From positions 63,501 to 127,500 of the forward strand of contig CAJNDS010002435.1 in assembly GCA_905221605.1 (NCBI GenBank): a stretch of 64,000 nucleotides of DNA, given 5' to 3'. Position 1 is the stretch's first letter. Each line of letters starts with the position of its first letter. Positions 1 to 10,060 of this stretch are shown here, in pieces. The notes below the pieces were generated by a model, which saw only the letters and a program-made list of their open reading frames with translations, was not told where the DNA came from and did no database searches. A program made the position numbers and the translations under genes. The stretch is from Symbiodinium natans. Its lineage: Eukaryota > Sar > Dinophyceae > Suessiales > Symbiodiniaceae.

Positions 1-197
1 TCAAACATCCTCCAGCAACATGTTGCACAAAGAGGCAAAAACGCCGTAAATAGCAGGGTTTGGGGATGGTTAGAGTCAAATGGTCGTAACCAATCCCCCC
101 CCCTCCCCCCCCCCCCTCCCCGCCCCTCAACAGAAGAACACTCTCTCCAGACCGGAAATTTCAAGAAAACCACACGGGCAAATAGCAACGTGTCAGG

Positions 198-258
198 GCT
201 TAGGGCTTAGGGCTTAGGGCTTAGGGCTTAGGGGTTAGGGGTTTGCGTTTAGGGTTTG
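198..258 (+). repeat. Telomere-like tract, CTTAGGG variant
   Basis: Five or so copies of the heptamer GGGCTTA (CTTAGGG), then TTAGGGG and TTTAGGG units. This variant differs from the main TTTAGGG form seen elsewhere in the window. Confidence 0.85.
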
Positions 259-274
259 GAGGTAGGCTTCAACA

Positions 275-968
275 TCAGGCTGCAAAAACTGTGAAACAAC
301 CGTCGGCTCGCCCTTTCACAGGGAACAGGGGAAGTTGACTAGGGATGTCGTGTCCAACAACTTCTAAACCCTCAGCCCTCAGCCGCACGACTTCGAGGAA
401 ACAGGGTTCCAGTGGCTCCAGAGCCCCGAATTCCATGACGTTTCTGGCGTGCTTCTTGAAACAGCACTGAACGGAGCTACAATCCCGACAACTCAGCTGG
501 AGCCCCCTAGTCCCGACTCCCGCAACGCAACTCCGAGTGCGCAAGCGACGCCGAAATGCCCTGATGCCAAGGCAGCACCGAAGAAGACGGGTGTCCTGTA
601 TAGGGCCGCCAGCCACGTGAGCAGCGCCAAGGAGAAAGCGCAGCTGGGTGCGGGGCGCTCCTTGTAGACCTTCAGGAGGCAGTTTGGGAGCCAAGCTTTG
701 CGAAATGCGATGGGGGACCACTGGCGCTTGGGGTTCGATGTGGGTAGTAGCTTTGGGGGCAGACCACAGTTACGGAAAGCCAGCGTGTGCTGCGAGAGCT
801 TGCTTCCGTGATTGCCTGCCACCTATCATGTATGAAAGCACTCTGCGTCCTAGGATCTGGCTGCCTCACAACACCCAGCATCTCCCCAAACAGCGCTTGC
901 TTGCTGATGGGGGCCCCTGGTTTGGGAAACTTGACGGGCTCTTGGATGGGTCCCGGCATATTTTGCAT
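275..968 (-). CDS. Unrecognised gene with a membrane-like segment; exon candidates only
   Basis: Three stretches on the minus strand read like protein. The first, 968-823, starts with ATG (MQNMPGPIQEP...) and ends at an AG|GTGGCA donor after FIHD. The second, about 770-510, is open in another frame. It contains RKAWLPNCLLKVYKER followed by two hydrophobic stretches (SLALLTWLAALY and FFGAALASGHFGVACALG), which suggests membrane helices. The third, about 465-275, ends in a TGA stop after CFTVFAA. The frames differ, so introns must join them, but I could not fix the internal splice sites. I do not recognise the family. Strand and exon style agree with the other genes of the window. It could also be a decayed gene. 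Confidence 0.35.
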
Positions 969-1092
969 CCAGGGTTTAGGACTTAGGGCCAGGATTTACG
1001 GTCTAGGGGCTTCGTCTGCGTCCTCTCTAAGGGAGTTTCAGCATTTCTTGGGTATCTAATGTGTGACATGTGCGTATGTGTTTCTACATTGT

Positions 1093-1168
1093 AGCAAGAG
1101 GAAAGGGAGAGGGAGACAGAGAGAGAGAGAGAGCGAGAGCGAGAGCGAGAGCGAGAGCCAGACACAGA
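1093..1168. repeat. Purine microsatellite (GA)n and (GAGCGA)n
   Basis: An AGAGAG run passes into GAGCGA hexamers. It is read as an Arg/Ser or Leu/Ser run on either strand, so ORFs over it are artefacts. Confidence 0.9.
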
Positions 1169-1633
1169 GAGAATGCATACTATATCCATAAATAACATAC
1201 TTATGGGGTGAGCGCCAGCCTATTCGGGACACCAGTAGAAAGTGTCTTCTCGAAGGCGTGCACGAATCAGTCCCCAATCGCCAGTGAAGGATTTTGAAGG
1301 TATTAGCATCCAGGTTTGCTTTTATCGGTATCTTCTTGAAATGAAGACCTGGCTTGCGAATGCCTGCATCACACAAGCGCAACCAAAAGCAGGAGATCCT
1401 TCATATCAAGACTCTACGACCTTATAATGGCCCGAAGCCATGGGCGTCTCCCCCTTGTCATGAATACAGCGAGGAGCCCAAACACAGCAATCTACATAAG
1501 ATCAAAACATCGTCACTCTGACGCCATCAACATCCACCTCCAGCTGCACGGCGACTGAACGCCATACGCCCGACAGGGACAGCGGCGGGATGTCCTCAGG
1601 GCTTCCGAAGCTGACAACCTGGCAACTTGCCTC

Positions 1634-1771
1634 TACAAGTCACTCTGCTGTTGGGGGGTAAAAGGGTTCCTAAACATGATCCAATAGTAGTGCAGGGTAC
1701 TATTTGGGAGGTTCTACTTTTTGGGATCCTCTCAAGGGCCTGGGTACAAGTCACTGTGCTGTTGAGGGATA
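1634..1771 (+). mobile_element. Short repeated segment between imperfect direct repeats
   Basis: The core 1662-1745 closely resembles 3776-3853. Shared pieces in order are AAGGGTTCCTAA, AGGGTACTATTTGGG, GGTTCTA, TTTTTGG, GATCCTC and CTGGGT. It is bracketed by ACAAGTCACT(C/G)TGCTGTTG at about 1636-1654 and again at about 1747-1765. This copy lacks the left inverted end seen at 3736. The bracket could be a long target duplication or the product of a local duplication. Confidence 0.55.
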
Positions 1772-2105
1772 CATTGGTTCATGCCTTGCCAAGCCACGTT
1801 GAAGTTGCAACAATCTGTGCGGCATTCAAAGGTCTTGGAAAGTGCAGAGAGCTGGTAGAAGATGTTATCACAGGTCCTAAGTTTCGGCCCGTAGTACCCT
1901 AAACATAAGGCTTTTCATGTTAAGAGTCTGCCGAAAAGAGGAAACAGCTGTGAGAGCTGACCACATGTCTTTTCGGTCCTCCTCCTCAGAGCGGTGTACA
2001 ACCTGACGGCAGAATCGAGCGACTGTCGGCCACCCCGGAGTCGTGGGTGCTCTCAATGATATCCAGACTTTGTCACTGCATCTGTTCCGGGTTTCATTCC
2101 GAGAA

Positions 2106-2187
2106 CACCACGACGACGACCACCACCACCACCACCACCACCACTACCACCACTACCACCACTACCACCACTACCACCACTACTACC
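2106..2187. repeat. CAC/TAC trinucleotide microsatellite
   Basis: Repeated CACCACTAC nonamers. It encodes His/Tyr on the plus strand and Gly/Ser on the minus strand in overlapping ORFs, neither of which looks genuine. Confidence 0.9.
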
Positions 2188-3329
2188 CTCCATCCTCACC
2201 ACATGCTCACAGCATGACGACTGCCGTTGCAAGGCCTGTGGCATCGCTCGCCACGAAGCGGCCGCCGATGGCTGTTTTGCTTGCTGCTACTTCCGGCTTG
2301 TCACTTGCGGTCTGCATACATGTCCTTAACATGAGGCATTCGGGCCTTACCGGTCAGTATTCGGTACTGCGGTGCTCTATTTTCCGTAACATTGCATGAA
2401 CAGACGTGCAGAGCAACGCATCCTTCTGAATCATGCACGTGGCTTCGACCACATGCGTAACCAAACTGTTGCATGCAAAGGTGCTGATTGCAACATGCAC
2501 TGCTTGAAGAATCACACGCGACAAAGTCACACGCGACAAAGTGCACACTGTCTCACGCTGTCAGCAAAATAGACTTGCTAAGTAGTTACTATTTGGGCCA
2601 TCATGTAGGCCTGCGCAGACTACGATGGTGTCCACCAGTTGGTTCACTGAGCTGGAGCAGGCAAGTCTGGCACAAGCTGTATTGCACAAGGCTGTCCTGC
2701 ACGAAGCAAGTCAAGGAGAACGCGCGTTTGCGCCCACGTGTTCGAAGCCTGCGGCGGCGACCCGAAGATGCTGCAGTATACGGTCCAAACATTTTAAACC
2801 TAAACCCTAACGAGTCCCATGTTGCTTTCAGCACCGTAAGGGCGCCCCAAAACAGCTGTCAGAGTTTTTTTGACCGACTGAGACTTGGTACTGGTAGAGT
2901 TGCGTAGTTGAGTTTGAGTTTTCGGGCTTTGGTTTTTGGAGCCTAAAACCCGAAACCACCTATGCATTCGCGCAAATCATTCTGACATGCCACGATCGGA
3001 GCCCGAGACCAGAAAACCCAAGCCCCACAAACCCCTCCAACCCCCTAAAAACCCCCTCCACAACCCCTTTAGACCGCCTTAGAACCCGAAATCCCGTTGC
3101 AACAAACACAACTTCAATAGCACGCCCAGACTGCCCCTCTAGATCGACTTTAGAAACTAAGAATAAAAAAAATAATAATAATAAAATAATTGCAAATAAA
3201 AAAAAATAAAACGACTTGAAGACCTGACATGGGTACCTCATCGACCACAGGTCGTTGCTCACTGCAACCACCATGCCGGGCTCCAAAGGAACCTGCTGGC
3301 GCTTAGGGGGTTGAGGTATTCAGGGTCGT

Positions 3330-3596
3330 CTAGGGTTTAGGGTTTAGGGTAGGGTTTAGGGTTTAGGGTTTAGGGTTTAGGGTTTAGGGTTTAGGGTTTA
3401 GGGTTTAGGGTTTAGGGTTTAGGGTTTAGGGTTTAGGGTTTAGGGTTAGGTTTAGGGTTTAGGGTTTAGGGTTTAGGGTTTAGGGTTTAGGGTTTAGGGT
3501 TTAGGGTTTAGGGTTTAGGGTTTAGGGTTTAGGGTTTAGGGTTTAGGGTTTAGGGTTTAGGGTTTAGGGTTTAGGGTTTAGGGTTTAGGGCTTAGG
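3330..3596 (+). repeat. Interstitial telomere-like array (TTTAGGG)n
   Basis: Nearly perfect TTTAGGG heptamers over about 260 bp, with two units shortened to TAGGG near 3350 and 3445. It ends in CTTAGGC. Unique sequence lies on both sides, so this is not a chromosome end. Confidence 0.97.
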
Positions 3597-3735
3597 CTGC
3601 TTGCAGCGTTGGGCTTTGAGCTTTGGGATGTCGGTTGAAGCTTCGGGCCTAAACTCTAAGCGCCCTAAGCCTTCTTGTCACAGTGAAGTTCAAGTTGCGA
3701 GTCCTGGGCAGAGGTCTTGATGCAGAACGGGTCTG

Positions 3736-3853
3736 CCCAGACCCCTGGGGAAGGATCCAATAAATAGATCTCCTTAAGGGTTCCTAAGAATGACCCTTTA
3801 GTAATATAGGGTACTATTTGGGGGTTCTATTTTTGGATCCTCCCAGGGGTCTG
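3736..3853. mobile_element. MITE-like element with terminal inverted repeats
   Basis: The left end CCCAGACCCCTGGGGAAGG followed by ATCCAATAAATAG matches, in inverse orientation, the right end CTATTTTTGGATCC followed by TCCCAGGGGTCTGGG. The arms are about 28 bp and pair with few mismatches. The interior carries GGGTACTATTTGGGGG. No open frame is present. A related copy without the left arm lies at 1662-1745. Diverged relatives with the CCCCAAATA...GGACCCC signature are seen near 4725-4785, 38730-38800 and 52460-52545. No clear target duplication was found. Confidence 0.6.
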
Positions 3854-4781
3854 GGTGAGTGCTAATCGACATGCTTCTAGGGTGCTTGGCCAGGGATGAC
3901 AGCTTGCTTCGAGAACTGGACAGGTGACGCGGAGGACCCTCATGATGGTCAGCTAGAAAAAAACCTGAAAAAACGCCCGCATAGTCAGACTGAGGAGGTA
4001 CGGAAGGCTACTGTTCAAGGCCTGTGCATTCGTAGATCACAGGCGCAACGCACTGCTCTTGCAGATCAATCTGTTTTGCGCGCGTGGAGGCGGGTATGCT
4101 CGTGACGGTTACAACAAAGTGGGCACAAACGGTGCAGCAGGTAAGCTTGTGTTGGCCGGAGATGTACAAGACATGCAGCATCCTGCCACGATCCATGTGC
4201 TACACTGTGTGGACTACAGATGCATCTCTCCACATCTCCCAATGAAAAACATAGCCGCATGTTGCGGTCTCGATGGAGATTACTAGAAGGCATTCGCCAG
4301 TCCAGCTCCTAAGCTGCTGAAGTGAGCCACCGAAGCTCGGCGCAAAAGGCGGCTCGCGCCCTAACCTGCCAGCTGATAGTCGTAGACAACACACACGAAT
4401 TCAATTCAACAAGCTCCTCTCTGAACCCTAAACTCCTCGAACCCTGTGGCAAAAGATCATGCATCTAGAGCTCCTAGGCCAGCCAGTTGCAAAGCCCGGC
4501 CAGAACTTCGTGATTTTTGCGAGCCGCGCCTACTCCTGCGGCAGCAATGGCAATTGCTGCTCGACGTCACGCCTGCTCGTGTGAAAAGAGACAGGAATCA
4601 AAATTCAAAGCGACCTTGGCATCTTCACTCTGGACACACAGACTTTATCCCGCAAGGATGCACAGCAGCAGCCAGATACCTGCAAGCCCACTGTGAATGT
4701 TGATATTTTTCAAGATAGGGATAGCCCTCTTATACCCCAAATAGAATGGAATCCCCTTAAAGGGACCCCCAAAAAGGGTAC
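3854..4781. other. No gene recognised
   Basis: Mixed-composition sequence with only short, overlapping open frames on both strands. 4715-4785 resembles the small inverted-repeat family at 3736. Confidence 0.45.
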
Positions 4782-4833
4782 CCCTAAACCCTCAACCCTG
4801 AACCCTAAACCCTAAACCCTAAACCCTGAACCA
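4782..4833 (-). repeat. Telomere-like tract, CCCTAAA orientation
   Basis: Six to seven CCCTAAA units with CTCAACCC and CTGAACCC variants at the edges. Its orientation is opposite to the flanking arrays at 3330 and 4974. Confidence 0.9.
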
Positions 4834-4973
4834 TCTTCGGAAACCCCCATGTCAGACCCAACCCCCCGGGTCCTCACGGGAACTGCACCATGCCAAATGC
4901 AGAGGCCCAAAGCAACCACGGCCACCTTGGAGTTCAGAGGGCTTACTTGGCCTTTCTCAACTCAGTCCTGCAA

Positions 4974-5403
4974 TAGGGTTTAGGGTTTAGGGTTTAGGGT
5001 TTAGGGTTTAGGGTTTAGGGTTTAGGGTTTAGGGTTTAGGGCTTAGGCTTTAGGCTTTAGGCTTTAGGCTTTAGGCCTTAGGCTTTAGGCTTTAGGCTTT
5101 AGGCCTTAGGCTTTAGGCTTTAGGCCTTAGGCCTTAGGCTTTAGGCTTTAGGCTTTAGGCTTTAGGCTTTAGGCCTTAGGCCTTAGGCTTTAGGCTTTAG
5201 GCTTTAGGCTTTAGGCTTTAGGCCTTAGGCCTTAGGCCTTAGGCTTTAGGCTTTAGGCTTTAGGCTTTAGGCTTTAGGCTTTAGGCTTTAGACTTTAGGC
5301 TTTAGGCTTTAGGGTGTGGGGTTTAGGGTTTAGAGTTTAGGGTTTAGGGTTTAGGGTTTAGGGTTTAGGGTTTAGGGTTTACGGTTTAGGGTTTACGGTT
5401 TAC
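4974..5403 (+). repeat. Telomere-like array with a block of TTTAGGC variants
   Basis: TTTAGGG units (4974-5040) change to TTTAGGC and CTTAGGC units over about 5041-5310, then return to TTTAGGG and TTTACGG until 5403. CTTAGGC units recur in small groups among the TTTAGGC units, which looks like a higher-order pattern produced by local amplification. Confidence 0.95.
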
Positions 5404-5535
5404 CAACAAATGGCATACGAGCTTTGAGGGAACGGAGAAATGTCTGCAGTCCGCTGAGTCCAGTGACAGCTCCCAGCGAGCAGCCGGCAATCACGTAATA
5501 TGCCTGCAGCGACGTTAGCTGGGCTGAATTTCATT

Positions 5536-6730
5536 CAGGGTTTAGGGTTTAGGGTTGAGGGTTTAGGGACCCTCCTTAGCGCTCAGGCAGCTACGAAACC
5601 TTGCCTATCAAGGATTGATTGGCGGGAGCTGGCAAGCCCCGCAATGTTGAGGGGTGCTTGATGCTTTCAGCTCAGGGCACATCACTGACTGGGGAAACCC
5701 TAAACCCTAAACCTTAAACCCTAAACCCTTTCGGCGTCCCCACCTCCCTTAGCCGAAAGGACCCCCTTCCGCGATCCTACACCTGCGCCTCATGGCTTGA
5801 AAAGCCTTGAAGAGGAGATAGTAGTAGGAGAGTGTGGACACCGAACGCACTTCAATCCACAAGATCTCACATGCAAGGCTCATGGGCCCTGAATCGAGGT
5901 TCTACCAGGCTTCGGGTTTAGGGTTTAGGGTTTAGGGTTTAGGGTTTAGGGTTTAAGGTTTAGGGTTTAGTTTTTAGGGTCTAGAGCTCAACTAACCTCA
6001 TTCGCGCTCACCATCGAACAGGTCTCTCCTCGGAAGCGGTACATGTCAAGCCAGTGAAAAATTGGCGGTTTGCAAAACTTGGGAACCCTAATATATAGGC
6101 ACCCCTAGAACAACCCTACACCCCAAACCCTAAACCCTAAACCCCAAACCCTAAACCCTAACTTTAACCCTAAACCCTAAACCCTAAACCCTAAACCCAC
6201 AAATCCTGAACAAAAGTTTAACCGGCCTCTGAGCCTTGGGAACTCGATGTCGAGGGCGCGTCGAGGCCGGTGGGACCTGGAGAGGGCGTCTGCTTACAGT
6301 TCTTGAGGATTTAGGTTTAGGCTTAGGAGGGTTTAGACTCTAAGATTTAGGGTTTGCGATTGCTCAGAACTTGTTCACTGTGGGGGGGGGGGGGGGGGGG
6401 ACGTCATTGCTGACCAAGTAAGGGAGCCGGGAGCCAGGAACAGAGCCTTCGCCTTCCAGAACTGATGAACAATAGCCCGTCGATACACTTGGGCTCTTCC
6501 CACGACATCTGTTAAAGCATGTACCCCCCAACCCCAACACTCAAAGCGTGTGCGCGGTAGAATCAGGGGACTCTGACAATGCAGCCTAACATCACTGCAT
6601 TCTTGGTGAGCGAATTAAGGGCAGGTCAGGGACATGGCAAGGCATGGCCATCTTTGCCCTAAACCCTAAACCCTAAACCCTAAACCCTAAACCCTAAACC
6701 CTGAACCCTGAACCCCTAAACCCTAAATCT
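5536..6730. repeat. Cluster of short telomere-like tracts in both orientations
   Basis: Tracts at 5536-5569 (+), 5695-5729 (-), 5911-5985 (+), 6117-6200 (-) and 6656-6730 (-) are separated by 130-450 bp of unrelated spacer. A poly-G run of about 19 lies near 6382-6400. No coding exon is evident in the spacers. Confidence 0.85.
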
Positions 6731-6974
6731 GCGCCTGGAGCGGTCTCAGACGGAGTGGTCACAGGCGGGGTAGTTGCGGGCGATTTGGACTCGGAGTCTC
6801 CACCGTGGGTCCTGGTTTAGGGGGCTCTGAGATCACGAACAGTAAAACAACAACTATGTGTTCGATAGCAATATCTGGACTAGCAATACCCAAACACGGG
6901 TAGGAAAACACACTACTGACAACAATCATACTGCAAGAATAAAAAGTTGAAGACAAGAAGTTCAACAGTCGCAT

Positions 6975-7136
6975 CAATGAACGAAACAGCAAAAAACTAG
7001 ATAGTGATAGAGATGATAATATGAACTAGTAATATTAAGAATACAAAAAATATTTATATTAATACCGATATTAATATTAGTATTAATATTAATACTAATT
7101 TTCATATTCATATTCATATTACTATGAATAATAATC

Positions 7137-7170
<34 letters not shown>

Positions 7171-7250
7171 TAGTAATAATAATAATATTAATATTAATAC
7201 AAATAGTAATATTAATACTATTCGTAATACTCATAATATTCATAATATCT
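6975..7250. repeat. AT-rich tract, AATATTAATA-type and (AAT)n
   Basis: Very low GC, built from ATTAAT, ATATTC and AATAAT words, with a clean (AAT)n core at about 7130-7170. ORFs here read as Ile/Asn/Met runs and are not genes. Confidence 0.85.
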
Positions 7251-7361
7251 AAATGCAGATACTGATAACCTCACCGCACCTTGGCCCGTCCGTCCTGGTT
7301 GGGCTCGCTGCCGTGGCCTGGACAAGATTGGACTAAACCCGCAACCCTGAACTTACTGATT

Positions 7362-7693
7362 CAGGGTTTAGGGTTTAGGGTTTAGGGTTTAGGGTTTAGG
7401 GTTTAGGGTTTAGGGTTTAGGGTTTAGGGTTTAGGGTTTAGGGTTTAGGGTGTAGGGACAAGGAAGTTTGGTTTGGGCACTAGGAGTCTCGGGCACCTAT
7501 AGCGGACTGATAGCCTCGGACAAAAGAGCAGCCAAAGCTCCTGGGATCCGGCCTCGTCCTTGTCGGTGGTGGATGGCCTCGTCGTCCTCGTTGTCCCCGT
7601 CACCTCCGGTCGCTCTCCCTGAACCCTAAACCCTAAACCCTAAACCCTGAACCCTAAACCCCAAACCCTAAACCCTGAACCCTAAACCCTAGA
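7362..7693. repeat. Two opposed telomere-like tracts
   Basis: A TTTAGGG array at 7362-7457 faces a CCCTAAA array at 7617-7693 across a 160-bp spacer. The arrangement is inverted but the spacer is not palindromic. Confidence 0.9.
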
Positions 7694-8737
7694 TCTTGTC
7701 CGATCCGAGTCTCGCAGGCAGGTTGGGGGGTGTTTGGGGGTTGGAATCATCATTCGCACTATCATCGTTGGCATCAGTGCTATGATTGCTATCACGATGA
7801 CCATTCCTAGGAATGCTATCATGAGTGTCACTACGAGCATTATTGTCACTACGGTCATTGCAGATGCTGTGCAGCCCAGCAACGGTCGTCATCGATGTTC
7901 GGGTCACGGTGGTCGCGGTGGTGGTGCTGATGGTGGTGGACGAAACGGTTCTGGTAGTGTGGGTGATGGTCGTGCGGGTGGAAGTGAGGGATGTCGCCGT
8001 GTACGTGGCACTCGTCTGAGTCGTGGTCACCCAGACGTAGTCCCATGAAGGCATTGGCCAGGGGCCTGGGCCAAAGTTCAGGCTTCATGCTGCTGGAGGT
8101 TTCGGCTTATTCTAAGGAGTTTTCGATGGCAACACCTCATGTAGATTCTTGGTATAGAAGGATGGCTTTGAAAGGATCGAGCATGGGCAAGACACCCAAA
8201 CAAACCAAGGGTTCGGGGTGAAGATACCAGCCTATAATGCACTGCCTGGTGTCCACGTCTGGACTTGCCCCCGCAAAACTGAATGCCAAACGAAACTGCA
8301 CCTGCCACCGAAGCACAGAAAAACTCCAGCTCGTAGTTGGAGTCTGCAGAGCACTGCAACAAGCCCATCTCATCATCGTAGCAGTAGGCATAGACACCAG
8401 GGCCTGAGCCCTATAGGCTTGAGTCCCGGGATTTGGAGCGTTAGGGTTGAGGAATTCAGGAAATTAAGTCAGGGCAGTAGGGCTTTAGGGTGCTTCGATC
8501 TTAGCTCCTTGGAGTTCAAGTGTTGAGGAATGCCTGCAGCTGCAAAGTCTCTCTTCACGAAGAACTGAGCCTCGCGCAGTACTGGTGGACCGCCTTGACG
8601 TACTCCGTCCTCAGCACGGGCCCCCTCCTCCGGGGCTCAAGCCTCAACGGTAAGCCCGAAGCCCTAAGCAAAGCCGTCTCCGAATCCCAAGGAACCCCAA
8701 TGGTCCCCCCCCCCCCCCCCCAAAGCTAACCCGCGCC
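7694..8737. other. No gene recognised
   Basis: Overlapping ORFs on both strands at 7680-8530 have skewed composition (Thr/Ser/Ile or Val-rich) caused by CAT/GTG-rich sequence at 7740-8000. No splice-bounded exon could be supported. Confidence 0.4.
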
Positions 8738-9517
8738 TAAACCCTAAACCCCAAACCCCAAACCCCAAACCCTAAACCAGAAACCCTAAACCCTAAACCC
8801 TAAACCCTAACTCTCGACCCCTGCCCTTCCAAGGCTCCCTTCCACTGGGCCTGATCGGCAGGCCTTCGCTCAGGAGTAGGGGCAGATGGCCTCCTACGGG
8901 CCTGGGGGGTGTAGAGCTCTTAAGTTGCACGGGTGAGCCTTCAAAGGCCCGAACCCGAAGTTTGCATTCTCACAGGCATGTGGGGCTGCAGGGCATCTGC
9001 TGGAGGTTCTATGTAGCCAGCTCTCAGCTTGAGGGTTGCACGGTTCTCCTCTGGGGAAGGCACCCAAGGGGCCTGCGGTGAGATCGGGGGCGTGGGGCAG
9101 CAGTACGGCGCCGCCACGTCGTCGGTCCGTGATCGGCCTTCTGGGGCTCTGGGGGTAAGGCTCGAATTTCAGGACTCACCAGGCCCACCCTAAAGCCCTA
9201 AACCCTAAACCCTAAACCCCAAACCCTAAACCCTAAACCCGAAACCCCCCAAAAGGAAAGTCTCAGGCCTCGGGATGCCGTGTTGTTCCACTTGGGATCA
9301 GTCAGCTTCAGGCAGGGGCTATAGCATCCGGCGATGCTGCCACTTCCCCAGTGCCGCGCCTGCATGTCCTGAGGGAAGAGGGAGGCCAACTTTCGGGCGA
9401 CTGGCCCCAAACCCAGGGTTTAGGGTTTAGGGTTTGGGTTTTAGGGTTTCGGTTTAGGTTTTCGGGTTTAGGGTTTAAGGTTTAGGGTTTAGGGTTTCGG
9501 GTTTAGGGTTTAGGGTT
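8738..9517. repeat. Telomere-like tracts at 8738-8813, 9187-9246 and 9416-9517
   Basis: The first two are CCCTAAA with CCCCAAA variants. The third is TTTAGGG with TTTCGGG and TTTGGGT variants. The spacers carry no recognisable gene. Confidence 0.85.
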
Positions 9518-9763
9518 ACCCCGAACCATGTCTTGAAGGCAGAAGGTTGTAAGAGCGTTCCAAGCTGGAGCTCAACAGTTCACGATTTTAGGCTTCTCAA
9601 CTCACTGCGGCAGCCCAGCGCTTGCGGACTTCGGTCTTGCAACGAAGGCCAAGTGGCATACTTCTTCTGACCCAGCAGCTCTTGTGTCGGGCACTGCTCG
9701 AAGGTAAGGCCTCAGGCCACAAACTTCCGCACTGGTTCATGGCACTTAGTAACCACTTATCAC

Positions 9764-9840
9764 TGTACCTATAACCCACTTATGAGCCCCTTAAGTGCCC
9801 TAACATGGTTATGGTTACAGTTATAAGTACAGTTCTAACA
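9764..9840. repeat. Short dispersed repeat rich in ACTTATAA
   Basis: The words CCACTTAT, CTTATAAG or TTATAAGT and CAGTTAT occur here and again at 12914-12990 in a similar order. Both places seem to be copies of one diverged short element. There is no coding content. Confidence 0.35.
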
Positions 9841-10060
9841 GTACTTCAAAATGTCGCACAGATCTAAGCGAAAGCGGCAGGCAAGGTAATCTAGCCTAGC
9901 AACAGCAAAGCTGGAGCGCTTGCACAGGGCCAGCTTCGCAAAATGATCTTTCACATTGCAAGACTGCCTGAACCTCGACCTTGAGCTGCTACAACTCTAA
10001 ATTGTGCCTGAACCAGCATAGGCGCCTCTCTGTGCGCTGCAGCATCTGAAGCCCCACACC

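Larger units (their letters stand above)
969..3329. other. Gene-poor stretch
   Basis: Apart from the simple repeats and the small repeated segment listed separately, I see no exon that I would defend. The open frames at 1627-1902, 2488-2907 and 2960-3286 lack family resemblance and plausible splice borders. 2980-3110 is C-rich and 3160-3210 A-rich. Confidence 0.5.

Noticed and set aside
3330-3596. A true chromosome end (telomere)
   Set aside because: Unique sequence lies on both sides and many similar tracts of both orientations occur, so these are interstitial.
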